Counted from the first letter of the stretch, positions 8,037 through 16,692 are shown. The stretch: 61,162 nucleotides of DNA from Clostridiales bacterium (GCA_004557125.1 SFET01000009.1:1-61162), one strand, 5' to 3'. Numbers and translations are program-made. The notes: generated by a model from the sequence alone, not told the origin.

Positions 8037-8060
8037 ATTATACCACATATTTGCGCAAAT
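8037..8060 (-). promoter_or_regulatory. Promoter -10 with overlapping palindrome
   Basis: On the minus strand TATAAT (8042-8037) lies upstream of the zinc-ribbon/ferredoxin operon. The perfect palindrome ATTTGCGCAAAT (8049-8060) sits where the -35/-10 spacer would be, and no good -35 is seen. A repressor or a Crp/Fnr-type regulator could bind there. A second palindrome, AGTGAATGTCACT (7992-8004), lies in the leader. Confidence 0.5.
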
Positions 8061-8114
8061 GTACACGAACAAATCTCACCAGCAACAGCAGCATTTCTCA
8101 TCCAGAATTTGTCG

Positions 8115-8137
8115 AAAAAAGAGGCCCGCGCGGCTTC
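8115..8137 (-). terminator. Probable terminator after the sortase gene
   Basis: On the minus strand GAAGCC pairs with GGCCTC (one mismatch) and is followed by six T (8120-8115), 31 bp past the sortase stop. Confidence 0.5.
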
Positions 8138-8167
8138 CGCCGTTCGAACCCTTCGAAAAACTCCACT

Positions 8168-9040
8168 TCAATCGCGGCGCACCGCATTTTCCCGGATCAG
8201 CGTCTCCATCTGCTGCGCGCTCTCTCCCTCGCGCAGCGCCCTGCAAAACAGTATGAACCGTCCATCCGCCAGATCGTAGCTGCAGGTCGCCAGGGCGACG
8301 ATCCGGTCGCTGCTGTCCACCGCAAGGCCGGGAATCGCATACATGGATCGCTCCAGCAGCAGATCGATCTGCGCCTGTATCGCCGCAGCATCGCCCCCCT
8401 CAAACAGATCGAAGCAGCGCAGATCCAGATAATCCGCGCCGGACGCATCCATGGAGGCATCGATCACTGCAAAGGGCACGTAGGCGGTCACAACATCGTC
8501 GTACAGGAAATGGATCTCCACGCAGCTGCTGTTTTTGAAGTATTCGCTCTCCGCATACAGCTTCAGCTTGCCGAACATGGTTCCGTTCTTCATGTTGTGG
8601 CCGTAGAGCACAACGTAGTTGTCCGACTCCCAGTTCATATTGCGCGCGTCCGCGAACACCGTACCGCTGTTGCTGGACTTCCCGTAGAAATCGTGATTGA
8701 GATAGTATTCGTTGTCCCGCAGGACGATGGGCGTGCTGATGTCCTCGCCGGCGATCAGCCAGCCGATCAGATCCGGATTGATTTCATAGAGCTCTGCAAG
8801 GCGATCGGAGATCCTGTGCTCGCCCTCCTCCGCCAGCGCCGAAGCGCCGAAGAGGTCAAACCAGGATCTCCGGCCGATGGAACCTGTGGACTCAAACATC
8901 TGCTGCAGCTTGTACTGGGTCCGCATCTCGCGATGCTCCTGCAGCTTCATGTAGGCAAAGCCGCCCAGCAACGCCAGGGCCACGATGATCAATGCAATGC
9001 CCAGAATTCGCAGGATTCTTCCTCCACGTCTCTTGCGCAT
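8168..9040 (-). CDS. Class B sortase
   Basis: This is a membrane-anchored cysteine transpeptidase that attaches surface proteins to the cell wall. The 290-aa protein has an N-terminal membrane helix (about residues 9-30) with basic residues before it, then an extracellular sortase domain. The catalytic His lies in VVLYGHNM (about residues 143-150). The catalytic Cys lies in ALATCSYD (about 249-256). The Arg of GRFILFCRAL follows. The YGHN context and the helical insert between His and Cys fit class B. It follows the Cna-B surface protein, its likely substrate, with a strong hairpin in between that may reduce expression relative to the substrate. Class B enzymes often process heme-uptake proteins or pili; here the neighbour suggests an adhesin. 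Confidence 0.92.
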   Translation of the reverse strand: MRKRRGGRILRILGIALIIVALALLGGFAYMKLQEHREMRTQYKLQQMFESTGSIGRRSWFDLFGASALAEEGEHRISDRLAELYEINPDLIGWLIAGEDISTPIVLRDNEYYLNHDFYGKSSNSGTVFADARNMNWESDNYVVLYGHNMKNGTMFGKLKLYAESEYFKNSSCVEIHFLYDDVVTAYVPFAVIDASMDASGADYLDLRCFDLFEGGDAAAIQAQIDLLLERSMYAIPGLAVDSSDRIVALATCSYDLADGRFILFCRALREGESAQQMETLIRENAVRRD

Positions 9041-9060
9041 GCTGCGCCTCCCACTTGATA

Positions 9061-9091
9061 AAAATCAGCGGAGGAGGCGTGCCTCCTCCGC
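9061..9091 (-). terminator. Intercistronic terminator between the Cna-B gene and the sortase
   Basis: GCGGAGGAGG pairs with CCTCCTCCGC across a 4-nt loop and is followed on the minus strand by TGATTTTTATC. It lies inside the operon, so it probably sets a lower level of sortase mRNA. Confidence 0.7.
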
Positions 9092-9103
9092 ATCAGGGGT
9101 CAT

Positions 9104-12100
9104 TTACCGGTTGTTCTGGCGCTTGCGCGCGGATGCAGCGATGCATGCCACGCCCAGCAGCAGGAACGCCATGCCCAGATACAGCATCGTGCGCTGCAGG
9201 TCGCTGCGCGCGTCGCCGGTCTTCGGCACCTCGTCATCGTCCAGGGTGTTGGTCACGTTGAAGCCGTCCACCTTGGCGGTGTAGCCCTTCACTCTGTCCT
9301 CCTTGATGGTATAGACGATCTCCTTGCCAGATTCATACTTCGGCAGGTCGGTGAAGCTCCAGGTCCAATTGCCATTGTCGTCTGGCTTCACTTCCTGTGC
9401 CGCGTACTCCTTGCCATTGGCCAGCAGGCGGATGGTGATGCTCTCCGGACGGGTCTTGCCGGAATTGTCATCGTCCTTCCAGGTCTTGCTGCCGGCGATT
9501 TCATCGATGGTCTCGATCTCATGGGTGTTGGTCACGTCGAAGCCATTCACCTCGGAGATATAATCCGGAACCTCATCTTCAGTGATGGTATAGACGATTT
9601 CCTCGCCATTTGCATACTTCGGCAGGTCGGTGAAGCTCCAGCTCCACACGCCCGCATCGTCCGCCTTCACTTTCTGTACCGCGACCTCGTTGCCGTTGGC
9701 CAGCAGGCGGATGGTGATGCTCTCCGGGCGCTTGCCGTCCTGGTTGCCGTTGTCGACCCAGGTCTTGCTGCCGACGATTTCGTCGATCGTCTCCGGCACA
9801 TAGGTGTTGGTCACATTGAAGCCGTCCACCTTGGCGATGTAATTCTCAACCTCGTCTTCCTCGACGGTGTAGACGATTTCCTTGCCCTGGGCATACTTGT
9901 CGAGGTCGGTGAAGCTCCACTTCCATCCATTCTCTGCGGTCACAACCACGCTGTCCTTCTCGATGCCATCGGCAAACAGGCGGATGGTGATGCTCTCCGG
10001 GCGCTTGCGATCCTCGTTGTCGTTGTCGACCCAGGTCTTGCTGCCGGAAATTTCTTTGATCTTCTCCGGGGTGTGGCTGTTGATGATGGTGTAACCGCCG
10101 TTGCTCTCCTCAACATCTGCAGTGTAGCCATCGGCGACCTGCGCTTCCGCAACGGTGTAGACAATCTTCGTGCCGGCCTTGTATTCGTCCAGACCGGTGA
10201 AGCTCGCCTGCCACTTGTTGTCGCTGTTCAGCACCACGGTCTTGCCGGTGTCCACGTTGTCCGCATACAGCTTGACGACCACTTCCTGCGGACGCTTGCC
10301 GTCCTGGTTGTTGTTGTCGTCCCAAGCCTTAACCACATTTACATTCACCTTGCCGGGGGTGTAGCTGTTCTTGACGTCATAGCCGGTCACCACAGTGGTG
10401 TAGCCACGCACCTCTTCCTCGGTGATGGTGTAGACGATCTCTTTGCCGCCGGCATACTTGTCGAGGTTGGTGAAGCTCCACTTCCAGCCATCTTCCGCCG
10501 ACACGGTCTTGCTGTCAACCTTCGTTCCGTCGGCCAGCAGATTGATGGTGATCTCCTTCGGGCGCTTGCGATCCTGGTCGTCATTGTCGTCCCAGGTCTT
10601 GCTGCCCGCAATTTCAGCGATCTTCTCCGGCACATGGGTATTGGTCACAACGAAGCCATTTTCCACGGAACCGGTGATGTTGGTATCATAGTCCGGAACA
10701 CTTAGCTCTGCAATCGTGTATGCGATCGGTTTGCCGTTTTCATTCTTGGGCAGGTTGGTGAAGCTGCCCTTCCAGTTGTTCTCCGCGTTCAGCGTGAGCG
10801 TCTTGTTGGTCGGCTGATTGTTGGCCACCAGTTCCACAGTCACGCTCGCAGGGCGCTTGCCGTCCTGATTCCCGGCGTCCTCCCACTCCTTGCTGACGCT
10901 GATCTTTTCGATCGTTTCGATCTCATGGGTGTTGGTGACGTTGTAGCCGTCAACAACGCCCTTGTAGTTCTCCACATCCTCTTCTTCGATGGTGTAGTTG
11001 ATCTCGTTACCGTCGGCGTCATACTTGTCCCCGGTAAAGCTCCACTTCCAGCCATCTTCCGCCGTCACGGTCTTACTGTCAATTACCTGGCCATCGACCA
11101 GCAGATTGATGATGATCTTCTCCGGGCGCACATTGTCGCGATTGCCGTCGTCATTCCAGGTCTTGCTGCCGGAAATGGTGACCTGCTCGGTGTTGGTCAC
11201 AACAAAGCCTTCAGCAGCAGAACCGGTGATGTTGGATTTGTAGTTCGGAACATCCTTCTCAACAATCGTGTATACGATATCAGGCTCCGTGTCATCGTCG
11301 TTCGGCCTCCTGGACAGGCCGGTGAAGCTGCCCTGCCAATTGTTCTCCGCAGTCAGCGTCAGTTCCTTGCCGGTTTTTACGCCGTCGGCCAGCAGCTCCA
11401 CGGTCACGCTGTCAGGGCGCTTGCCGTCCTTTTTGTTGAGATCCTCCCACTCCTTGCGGACCGCCACGCTGACGTACTTTGACAAATAGTCGTTAGTGAC
11501 TACAATATCCCTAACTGGATTTACACTATCCAACACGAGTTTGGTACTAGAAATGCTGAGGTTAAGCCAATAGCCCTCGACCTCTGAATCAAGTTCGATG
11601 ATCTCATATGTTCCAAAGGGCACCAGCGTCACAGTTACAGAGCCGACACCGTCTTCCTTGGATACCGGGCAGTCGACGTATATTTTGCTTCCGTCACCCT
11701 TATTTTCGAGAAGGAAATGAAAGACTGCATTGTCGTCAGTCAGTTCCAGTCCGGTAACCTTTTTCGTAATGTGGAAGGTGCCGTACTCGGCGCTGCCCTC
11801 TCCAAGCTCCAGATCGATACCGGAGCCGCTGATCACGGCTCCACTCTGCCATTGGGTCTTTTTTCCCTCCAGGCCGGGGCAGTCGTTGGCGGAGGTCCAG
11901 TAGTTGTAAGACGCGCTCAGCACAACCGGAACGCTGACGCCATCCACCGTCAGAGTCTTCCGGAACGTGATATTATAGTTCACGGGGCTGTCCTTGGTTC
12001 CCACGGGGAAGCTGCCCTTAAAGCGCACCTGCGCTCCCGTCGTCGAACCCGAACTGGTAGTAGTTCCCGTAATGCTGAAGCCCGCGGAAGAGGAAGAGGT

Positions 12101-12364
12101 GATGTCAACCTTGACAGTTCCGTTGTCCACTTCCTGCTTCGTGAAGCTGAAGGTTACATCCCTCCAAGCATCATTTACGTACACCCTGGCATTCAGGCCG
12201 GTGCATGCAATGTCAATGTGGTCGACCGTGCTGCTACCGCTTCCCCACGCATCAATCTGCATTATGTTGGAATACTCCGTATCCGCCAGCGCGCCGGAGA
12301 ATGCAGACAGGAGCATGAGCACCGCTACCAGCAGCGCCGAAATCCTTCTCAAAGAATACTTCAT
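9104..12364 (-). CDS. Cna-B repeat surface protein with a sorting signal
   Basis: This is a 1,086-aa cell-wall surface protein. It has a signal peptide (residues 1 to about 27, ending SGALA). An N-terminal region of about 260 residues may form the adhesive head. From about residue 295 come eight Cna-B type repeats, each starting GSKTWxDDxNxDxxRPE-like and ending VTNTH/NSH; Cna-B folds usually form stalks with isopeptide bonds. The C-terminus has VPKTGD near residue 1046, a hydrophobic helix and a basic tail (ARKRQNNR), a sortase signal of the LPxTG type with V in place of L. Repeats 2, 4 and 6-8 are most alike, suggesting expansion by duplication. It lies between a secreted acidic protein and the class B sortase that probably anchors it. 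Confidence 0.93.
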   Translation of the reverse strand: MKYSLRRISALLVAVLMLLSAFSGALADTEYSNIMQIDAWGSGSSTVDHIDIACTGLNARVYVNDAWRDVTFSFTKQEVDNGTVKVDITSSSSAGFSITGTTTSSGSTTGAQVRFKGSFPVGTKDSPVNYNITFRKTLTVDGVSVPVVLSASYNYWTSANDCPGLEGKKTQWQSGAVISGSGIDLELGEGSAEYGTFHITKKVTGLELTDDNAVFHFLLENKGDGSKIYVDCPVSKEDGVGSVTVTLVPFGTYEIIELDSEVEGYWLNLSISSTKLVLDSVNPVRDIVVTNDYLSKYVSVAVRKEWEDLNKKDGKRPDSVTVELLADGVKTGKELTLTAENNWQGSFTGLSRRPNDDDTEPDIVYTIVEKDVPNYKSNITGSAAEGFVVTNTEQVTISGSKTWNDDGNRDNVRPEKIIINLLVDGQVIDSKTVTAEDGWKWSFTGDKYDADGNEINYTIEEEDVENYKGVVDGYNVTNTHEIETIEKISVSKEWEDAGNQDGKRPASVTVELVANNQPTNKTLTLNAENNWKGSFTNLPKNENGKPIAYTIAELSVPDYDTNITGSVENGFVVTNTHVPEKIAEIAGSKTWDDNDDQDRKRPKEITINLLADGTKVDSKTVSAEDGWKWSFTNLDKYAGGKEIVYTITEEEVRGYTTVVTGYDVKNSYTPGKVNVNVVKAWDDNNNQDGKRPQEVVVKLYADNVDTGKTVVLNSDNKWQASFTGLDEYKAGTKIVYTVAEAQVADGYTADVEESNGGYTIINSHTPEKIKEISGSKTWVDNDNEDRKRPESITIRLFADGIEKDSVVVTAENGWKWSFTDLDKYAQGKEIVYTVEEDEVENYIAKVDGFNVTNTYVPETIDEIVGSKTWVDNGNQDGKRPESITIRLLANGNEVAVQKVKADDAGVWSWSFTDLPKYANGEEIVYTITEDEVPDYISEVNGFDVTNTHEIETIDEIAGSKTWKDDDNSGKTRPESITIRLLANGKEYAAQEVKPDDNGNWTWSFTDLPKYESGKEIVYTIKEDRVKGYTAKVDGFNVTNTLDDDEVPKTGDARSDLQRTMLYLGMAFLLLGVACIAASARKRQNNR

Positions 12365-12409
12365 GTTCGTTCTCCTCTCATCATTTCAGATGCACACACT
12401 TCGACGCAC

Positions 12410-13003
12410 TCATTCCACAACGTCCACGCGCAGGCGCCATGCCAGATGGTCGGTCTCCGCGTTGATGGTGTAGCTGTACTCCAGGCCGGAAATGCCCGTG
12501 CCCTGCCACTCACCGATTTCACCGCTGGAAGTGTCCGCGCACTCCCACTCGGCGACATAGTTCACATCCTCGTAGCCGATCAGCTGGGCATGGAGCGTCA
12601 CCACCGTGCCGAGCATCACCGTATCAGTGTCAAAGGTGCAGCTGATGATGACCTCGCGCTCCACGTCAGTTTCCTCTTCCTCGACGGGCTCCTCGTCGGT
12701 AGCAGGCTCCTCGTCCGCAGCGGGCTCCTCATCTGCGGGCTCCTCATCTGCGGGCTCCTCATCTGCGGGTTCCTCGTCTGCGGGTTCCTCATCCGCAGCG
12801 GGTTCCTCGTCCACAACCGGCTCCTCATCCGCAGCGGGCTCCTCGTCCACAACCGGCTCCTCATCCGCAGCGGGCTCCTCCTCAACGGAGACAACCAGTT
12901 CAGGCGAGACGACCTCGATGGCCTGCGCAAATGCAACCACATTGATGCATGCCAAAACCATCAGCATTGCAAGTACGATTGCCAATACCTTCCGATTCCT
13001 CAT
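12410..13003 (-). CDS. Secreted acidic repeat protein
   Basis: This 197-aa protein has a signal peptide (1 to about 28, ending AFAQA). A highly acidic low-complexity region (about residues 38-110) is built from DEEPAA, DEEPVV and DEEPA units. A C-terminal domain of about 85 residues (REVIISCTFDTDTVML to the end) resembles an Ig-like beta domain. There is no sorting motif and no membrane anchor. The repeats are of 12 and 18 bp at the DNA level and leave other frames open, so slippage could change the unit number. It is the first gene after the operon promoter, 45 bp before the Cna-B gene. The function is unknown; a spacer, calcium-binding or matrix role is possible. Confidence 0.8.
   Translation of the reverse strand: MRNRKVLAIVLAMLMVLACINVVAFAQAIEVVSPELVVSVEEEPAADEEPVVDEEPAADEEPVVDEEPAADEEPADEEPADEEPADEEPADEEPAADEEPATDEEPVEEEETDVEREVIISCTFDTDTVMLGTVVTLHAQLIGYEDVNYVAEWECADTSSGEIGEWQGTGISGLEYSYTINAETDHLAWRLRVDVVE
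12705..12885. repeat. Short tandem repeats inside the acidic protein gene
   Basis: The stretch consists of 12-bp and 18-bp units related to TCCTCATCTGCGGGC. They are in frame, so copy-number change alters the length of the acidic linker without frameshift. Confidence 0.75.
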
Positions 13004-13137
13004 GACCTTACCTTCCTTTCAATGCCAATTTGACAACTCCAACTCTGGGCGAAAAGATGTGCTTCCACACAACACGCACCACATTGCGCGCAAGCGAAAG
13101 GCACATTTCTGCCGCAATCTATTTCACCTTACATGAT

Positions 13138-13166
13138 ATTATATTCCTTTTAAGAGTATTCGTCAA
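13138..13166 (-). promoter_or_regulatory. Sigma-A promoter of the surface-protein operon
   Basis: On the minus strand TTGACG (13166-13161), a 17-bp spacer and TATAAT (13143-13138). It leads into a leader of about 130 nt before the acidic repeat protein. Confidence 0.8.
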
Positions 13167-13294
13167 TCTTTTGTTGCAATATTTTCGTAATCTTTGTTAT
13201 CAAAACTCCAATTTTTACAGTTTCACACGTATTCATATTCAGCCGCGCACCGCCGCATGCAGGTTTCAAGTCCAGAGCAGAATATTCACCTCCC

Positions 13295-13359
13295 AAAATT
13301 GTCTTGCCCGCCTGTGCCCGGCACCCCAACGGAGCACCGCGCCAGCAGACGGGCAAGTG
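13295..13359 (+). repeat. Dispersed palindromic repeat, copy B
   Basis: AAAATTGTCTTGCCCGCCTG begins a 65-bp element whose end, ACGGGCAAGTG, pairs with its start. Copy A is at 6092-6150 in the opposite orientation. The rest of 13167-13505 holds no supported gene; a 125-codon frame on the minus strand there lacks an SD and looks spurious. Confidence 0.5.
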
Positions 13360-13506
13360 ATTTATATGAAAAGGATTTTTCCTTTGTTGGATATACAATA
13401 CCATGGAAATATGTACCGGTTTTAAACGAATGGCAAACATCTTCCGGACAAAACATGTCGTTTCAAGCAACCGGCGGCATGCGAAGGGATCTTGTACAAA
13501 CAGCAA

Positions 13507-13534
13507 GCGACGGATGGCTTCTGCCATCCGTCGC
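13507..13534 (-). terminator. Hairpin ending the polysaccharide-control operon
   Basis: GCGACGGATGGC (13507-13518) pairs perfectly with GCCATCCGTCGC (13523-13534), 25 bp past the LCP gene stop. The T-run is weak (TTGCTGTTTG). Confidence 0.6.
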
Positions 13535-13559
13535 AGTCGCGTTCAGAGATTCTCTCCTC

Positions 13560-14432
13560 TTATTCTCCGTAGATGAACTCGTGCAGAAGCTGCGCGTTCT
13601 TCTCGAAATTCGGGCGGATCATCCATATGCCATCGAACGTACCGGAATCGAAAGTGCCATCCGCCGGAACGCGGAGCTGACCGACATCCTCGGTATCAAC
13701 GGTCATGCAAACCATCGCAACTTCCTTGAGCTCCTCATTGGTCATGTTCGTCTGCATGTTCTCGGAAATCTCATCCACGGACTCGAGCAGCTCATCGATA
13801 TCGGAATCCTGGGCCTTCTCCGCCAGGGCAAGCAGGACCTTCTGCTGACGCATGACGCGGCCATAGTCGCTGTCCGTGTAGCGATCGCGGGCATAGGACA
13901 TGGCAAGCAGGCCGTTGAGGTGCACCAGACCGGTGCTGTTCAGGCTGGTCGCGCCATCATATCCGCCGGTTTGCTTCAGATAACTCTGTGCATAGGAGTT
14001 CGTATACTTGCGTTCGCTCTCGGTCACTTCCACATCAACGCCGCCCAGCAGATCGATAATCTTGATCAGGCCGGTCATGTTCACCAGGACATAGTCCTCG
14101 ATGTCCGTGCCAAAGTACTGATTGACCGTCTTGACGGCCAGCTCAGGACCGCCGTAGACGTTGGCGGCATTGATCTTCTGGGAAAAGTTCACATCCGGGA
14201 TCTTCACCCAGGTGTCGCGCATGATGCTGGTCAGCTTCATGGCGCCTTCATCACGGTTCACCGAAAGAATGATCATCGAATCCGTGCGATCAAAGCCCAC
14301 GGTGCTGCGGGAGTCGCCGCCCAGCAGCAGAATATTGTGCCAACCGCTCTCCTGCGCATCCGCCTCGGCGGCAAGGGCTGCGGTACCGAGCATCAGCGCC
14401 AGCACCAGCAGAACAGAAAGAATCCTTTTCAT
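13560..14432 (-). CDS. LytR-CpsA-Psr (LCP) family glycopolymer transferase
   Basis: LCP enzymes transfer wall teichoic acid or capsule chains from a lipid carrier to peptidoglycan outside the membrane. The product is 290 aa. I chose the ATG at 14430-14432 for its GAGGAG at proper spacing; the frame also has ATGs 12 and 21 bp upstream. There is an N-terminal hydrophobic segment (about residues 1-20), cleavable or anchoring. The LCP core then shows NILLLGGDSRS (about 33-43), RTDSMIILSVN, the conserved Arg of SIMRDTWVKIP (about 69-79) and MSYARDRYTDSDYGRVMRQQ (about 178-197), all expected for phosphate and polyprenyl binding. It is the last gene of the operon carrying the tyrosine kinase/phosphatase module. 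Confidence 0.92.
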   Translation of the reverse strand: MKRILSVLLVLALMLGTAALAAEADAQESGWHNILLLGGDSRSTVGFDRTDSMIILSVNRDEGAMKLTSIMRDTWVKIPDVNFSQKINAANVYGGPELAVKTVNQYFGTDIEDYVLVNMTGLIKIIDLLGGVDVEVTESERKYTNSYAQSYLKQTGGYDGATSLNSTGLVHLNGLLAMSYARDRYTDSDYGRVMRQQKVLLALAEKAQDSDIDELLESVDEISENMQTNMTNEELKEVAMVCMTVDTEDVGQLRVPADGTFDSGTFDGIWMIRPNFEKNAQLLHEFIYGE

Positions 14433-14459
14433 GATATTCATCTCCTCATCCATCCTGAA

Positions 14460-15179
14460 TCAGTTGTCTTCAAATATGAACGCAGCCGTCGTCAACTGCT
14501 CGGCATAGCTGCTCCCATATTCCCATTTCAGATACTTCCATGCCGCCTTCATTTTTGCCCGACGGCTGGAAGTGTTGTGGGCGTCCGTACCGAGGGCGTC
14601 CACCTGATCGTGCTCCAGCATCCACTGGCAGAAGCGATGCAGGCGATACCCCTTGTCCTTCAGCAGGGTTGAACAGTTCATCTGAAAATAGACATTCAGT
14701 TCATCCTTGAGTCTGGCCGTGCGGCCGAGCCGCAGCGTCAGGCAATTGTAGCGCTCCACATGCGCAACCACGGGGCGATATCCGGCACTGATCAGTTCCT
14801 GCAATGCCTCGCGCAGCTTTGCAAATCGGATGTCCGGCGAGAACTCCACGAGCACGAAGTCCGTCCCTGCGAGCGTCGGAATCTCCCCCTCCTGCAACAG
14901 CCGGCAGGTCTGTCGGGTGTAGAGGATTTCACAGCCCTCGTAGATGGTCATGTCGTAGCCGGAGGCTTCGCAGTATTCCCGCGCCTCCCGCAGCGCCCTG
15001 CGATACCCCTCCATATCAAACCTGCGCACGCCGGGTGTAATGTGCGAGGTGGCGATGATTGCGTGAATTCCCTGCGATGCGGCGCAGTCCAGCATCCGAT
15101 ACATGTGCCGTCGATTTCGGGCACCATCATCCACGCCGTAGGCCAGATGATGGTGAATATCGACAAAGCGCGGTCTCAT
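14460..15179 (-). CDS. CpsB/YwqE-type protein tyrosine phosphatase (PHP fold)
   Basis: This is a manganese-dependent phosphatase that removes phosphate from the tyrosine cluster of CpsD-type kinases. The 239-aa protein begins with the PHP metal motif VDIHHHLAYGVDDG (about residues 6-19), where most members have DIHSHILPGIDDG. Further ligands are seen in YEGCEI, VVAHVERY (about 137-144) and GTDAHN (about 197-202). It overlaps the kinase gene by ATGA and precedes the LCP gene, the classic module controlling exopolysaccharide length. It has no membrane segment and should be cytosolic. Confidence 0.92.
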   Translation of the reverse strand: MRPRFVDIHHHLAYGVDDGARNRRHMYRMLDCAASQGIHAIIATSHITPGVRRFDMEGYRRALREAREYCEASGYDMTIYEGCEILYTRQTCRLLQEGEIPTLAGTDFVLVEFSPDIRFAKLREALQELISAGYRPVVAHVERYNCLTLRLGRTARLKDELNVYFQMNCSTLLKDKGYRLHRFCQWMLEHDQVDALGTDAHNTSSRRAKMKAAWKYLKWEYGSSYAEQLTTAAFIFEDN

Positions 15180-15919
15180 TTCTTGCGGCTCCCGGAAGCC
15201 GACTTCTTCGGCGGCTTATAATAGTCGGAATCGTAGTGTGTGTAGTAGGACTTGTGATAGTAGTGTTTGCTGCTGAGGGAATCGAAGGTGACGCTGTTGA
15301 GCACCACGCCAAGAATCTCGCAGCCCGTGCGCATCAGCTGGTTCTTCACATCGAGCAGCTCGCGGCGGCTGACGCTGTTGTACTTCACAGTAATGATCGT
15401 GCCGTCGCAATGCTTGGCAATCTCGGCTGCATCAATGATCACGCCCACCGGCGGCGCATCCACGATCACATAGTCGAAGCGTTCCCGCAGATAGTCCAGC
15501 AGGCGCTGCATGCGGTTGTTGGTCAGCAGTGAGAGGGAGTTCCCCACCTCGCGCACCAGCGGCACCATGTATGCGTTGGGAATGTCGGTCTCATAGATCA
15601 CGTCGCCCGCATCGCACATGCCCGCCAGGAAGTGTGACAGGCCGTAGCGCTGCTCGCTCTGGAACTGGAGGCCGTACTTGGACATGATCTGACTTCTGCG
15701 CAGGTCGGCGTCCACCAGCACCACGCGATGCCCCAGCTTTGCGAAGGTGCGCATGATGTTCATTGTAATGAAGGACTTGCCCTCATGTGCCTGGGCACTG
15801 GTCACCATGATGACTTTTTTATCGTTTCCGGCGAAGGTCAGATTCGTGCAGAGGGTGTTGATCGCCTCCGTGCAGGCGTAGGACAGCGGCTTAAACCGGG
15901 TCATTGCAATTCTGTTCAT
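15176..15919 (-). CDS. CpsD/CapB-type bacterial tyrosine kinase
   Basis: This cytosolic BY-kinase of 247 aa autophosphorylates on a C-terminal tyrosine cluster and works with the membrane activator CpsC. Walker A is SAQAHEGKS (about residues 41-49), Walker A' is VVLVDADLRR (about 65-74) and Walker B is YVIVDAPP (about 149-156). The tail holds about eight Tyr residues in KHYYHKSYYTHYDSDYY. It overlaps the CpsC gene upstream and the phosphatase gene downstream, each by ATGA. No glycosyltransferase or Wzx/Wzy gene follows in the window, so the target polysaccharide operon must lie elsewhere. Confidence 0.93.
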   Translation of the reverse strand: MNRIAMTRFKPLSYACTEAINTLCTNLTFAGNDKKVIMVTSAQAHEGKSFITMNIMRTFAKLGHRVVLVDADLRRSQIMSKYGLQFQSEQRYGLSHFLAGMCDAGDVIYETDIPNAYMVPLVREVGNSLSLLTNNRMQRLLDYLRERFDYVIVDAPPVGVIIDAAEIAKHCDGTIITVKYNSVSRRELLDVKNQLMRTGCEILGVVLNSVTFDSLSSKHYYHKSYYTHYDSDYYKPPKKSASGSRKK

Positions 15920-16692
15920 GCCTTATTCCTCCGCTTACCGCCATTGGTTTTTCCCAGGTTCTTGCGATCCTCCACGGCCGCTTCATCGTTATCCGGCACG
16001 ACAGAGAGCGTGGGCAAACCGACGTACTTCTTGATGTCCTCTTCATTTTTGATCTTGTCGTCCAGCAGATACTGAATGATGACGCCGGCGCAAACCAGCA
16101 GCGCCCCAAGCAGGAAGCCGAGCACAACATTGCGCTTCTTTTTCGGGCTCACCGGCTTATCGGGCGTCAGTGCCTCGGACAGCAGGCTGGGCTGATCCGT
16201 CTGCATGGTGGCGGATATGTACTGGCCCGCCACGTCCGCATACTCATTTGCGATGTCCGCAGCCTCCTGGGGGTCGCTACTCGTCACCGTGATGTTGAGA
16301 ATGCGGGTGTTGGAGGGGTTCGTCAGCGTCAGCATATCTGCGAGTTCCTCGCGGGTATAGCTCAGATTCAGGTTCTGCCGCACCATCTCGTTGACTTCCC
16401 AGGTGTCAAAGACCTCCATGTAATCCGAAGTGAGATAGGAGCCGATCTGCAGGTCGGACAGATTGATGGCCGAATCGCTGGAGTTGAGCACATACAGTTT
16501 GCTGGTTGCCTCATACATGGGCGTCGCCAGAATGAAGCTGTACATCGCCATGAGAACGGCGCACACCAGCGCACCCGCGATGATGAGCTTCCACTTCTCC
16601 AGCAGCCGCAGCAGCACCTCCATCAGATCGATTTCGAATTCGGCATCCTCATTTGCGCCGCCGTTCCGGGTCACCTTTTCCAATTCGCTCAT
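15916..16692 (-). CDS. CpsC/Wzz-type chain-length and kinase-activator protein
   Basis: This 258-aa polysaccharide co-polymerase has two membrane helices (about residues 37-57 and 188-208) around an extracellular domain. The start is typical (EIDLMEVLLRLLEKWKLII), and so are PMYEATSKLYVLN and a PxxP-like segment before the second helix (PDKPVSPKKKR). The short cytosolic C-terminus is expected to bind and activate the CpsD kinase. The ATG follows AGGAG. It lies between an LCP-like gene and the kinase in a single operon. Confidence 0.92.
   Translation of the reverse strand: MSELEKVTRNGGANEDAEFEIDLMEVLLRLLEKWKLIIAGALVCAVLMAMYSFILATPMYEATSKLYVLNSSDSAINLSDLQIGSYLTSDYMEVFDTWEVNEMVRQNLNLSYTREELADMLTLTNPSNTRILNITVTSSDPQEAADIANEYADVAGQYISATMQTDQPSLLSEALTPDKPVSPKKKRNVVLGFLLGALLVCAGVIIQYLLDDKIKNEEDIKKYVGLPTLSVVPDNDEAAVEDRKNLGKTNGGKRRNKA

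Noticed and set aside
12606..13136. Ser/Ala/Gly-rich frame on the plus strand and Arg-rich frame on the minus strand in the acidic repeat gene
   Set aside because: They arise because the 12/18-bp repeats keep all frames open. Only one frame has a signal peptide, an SD and a promoter.
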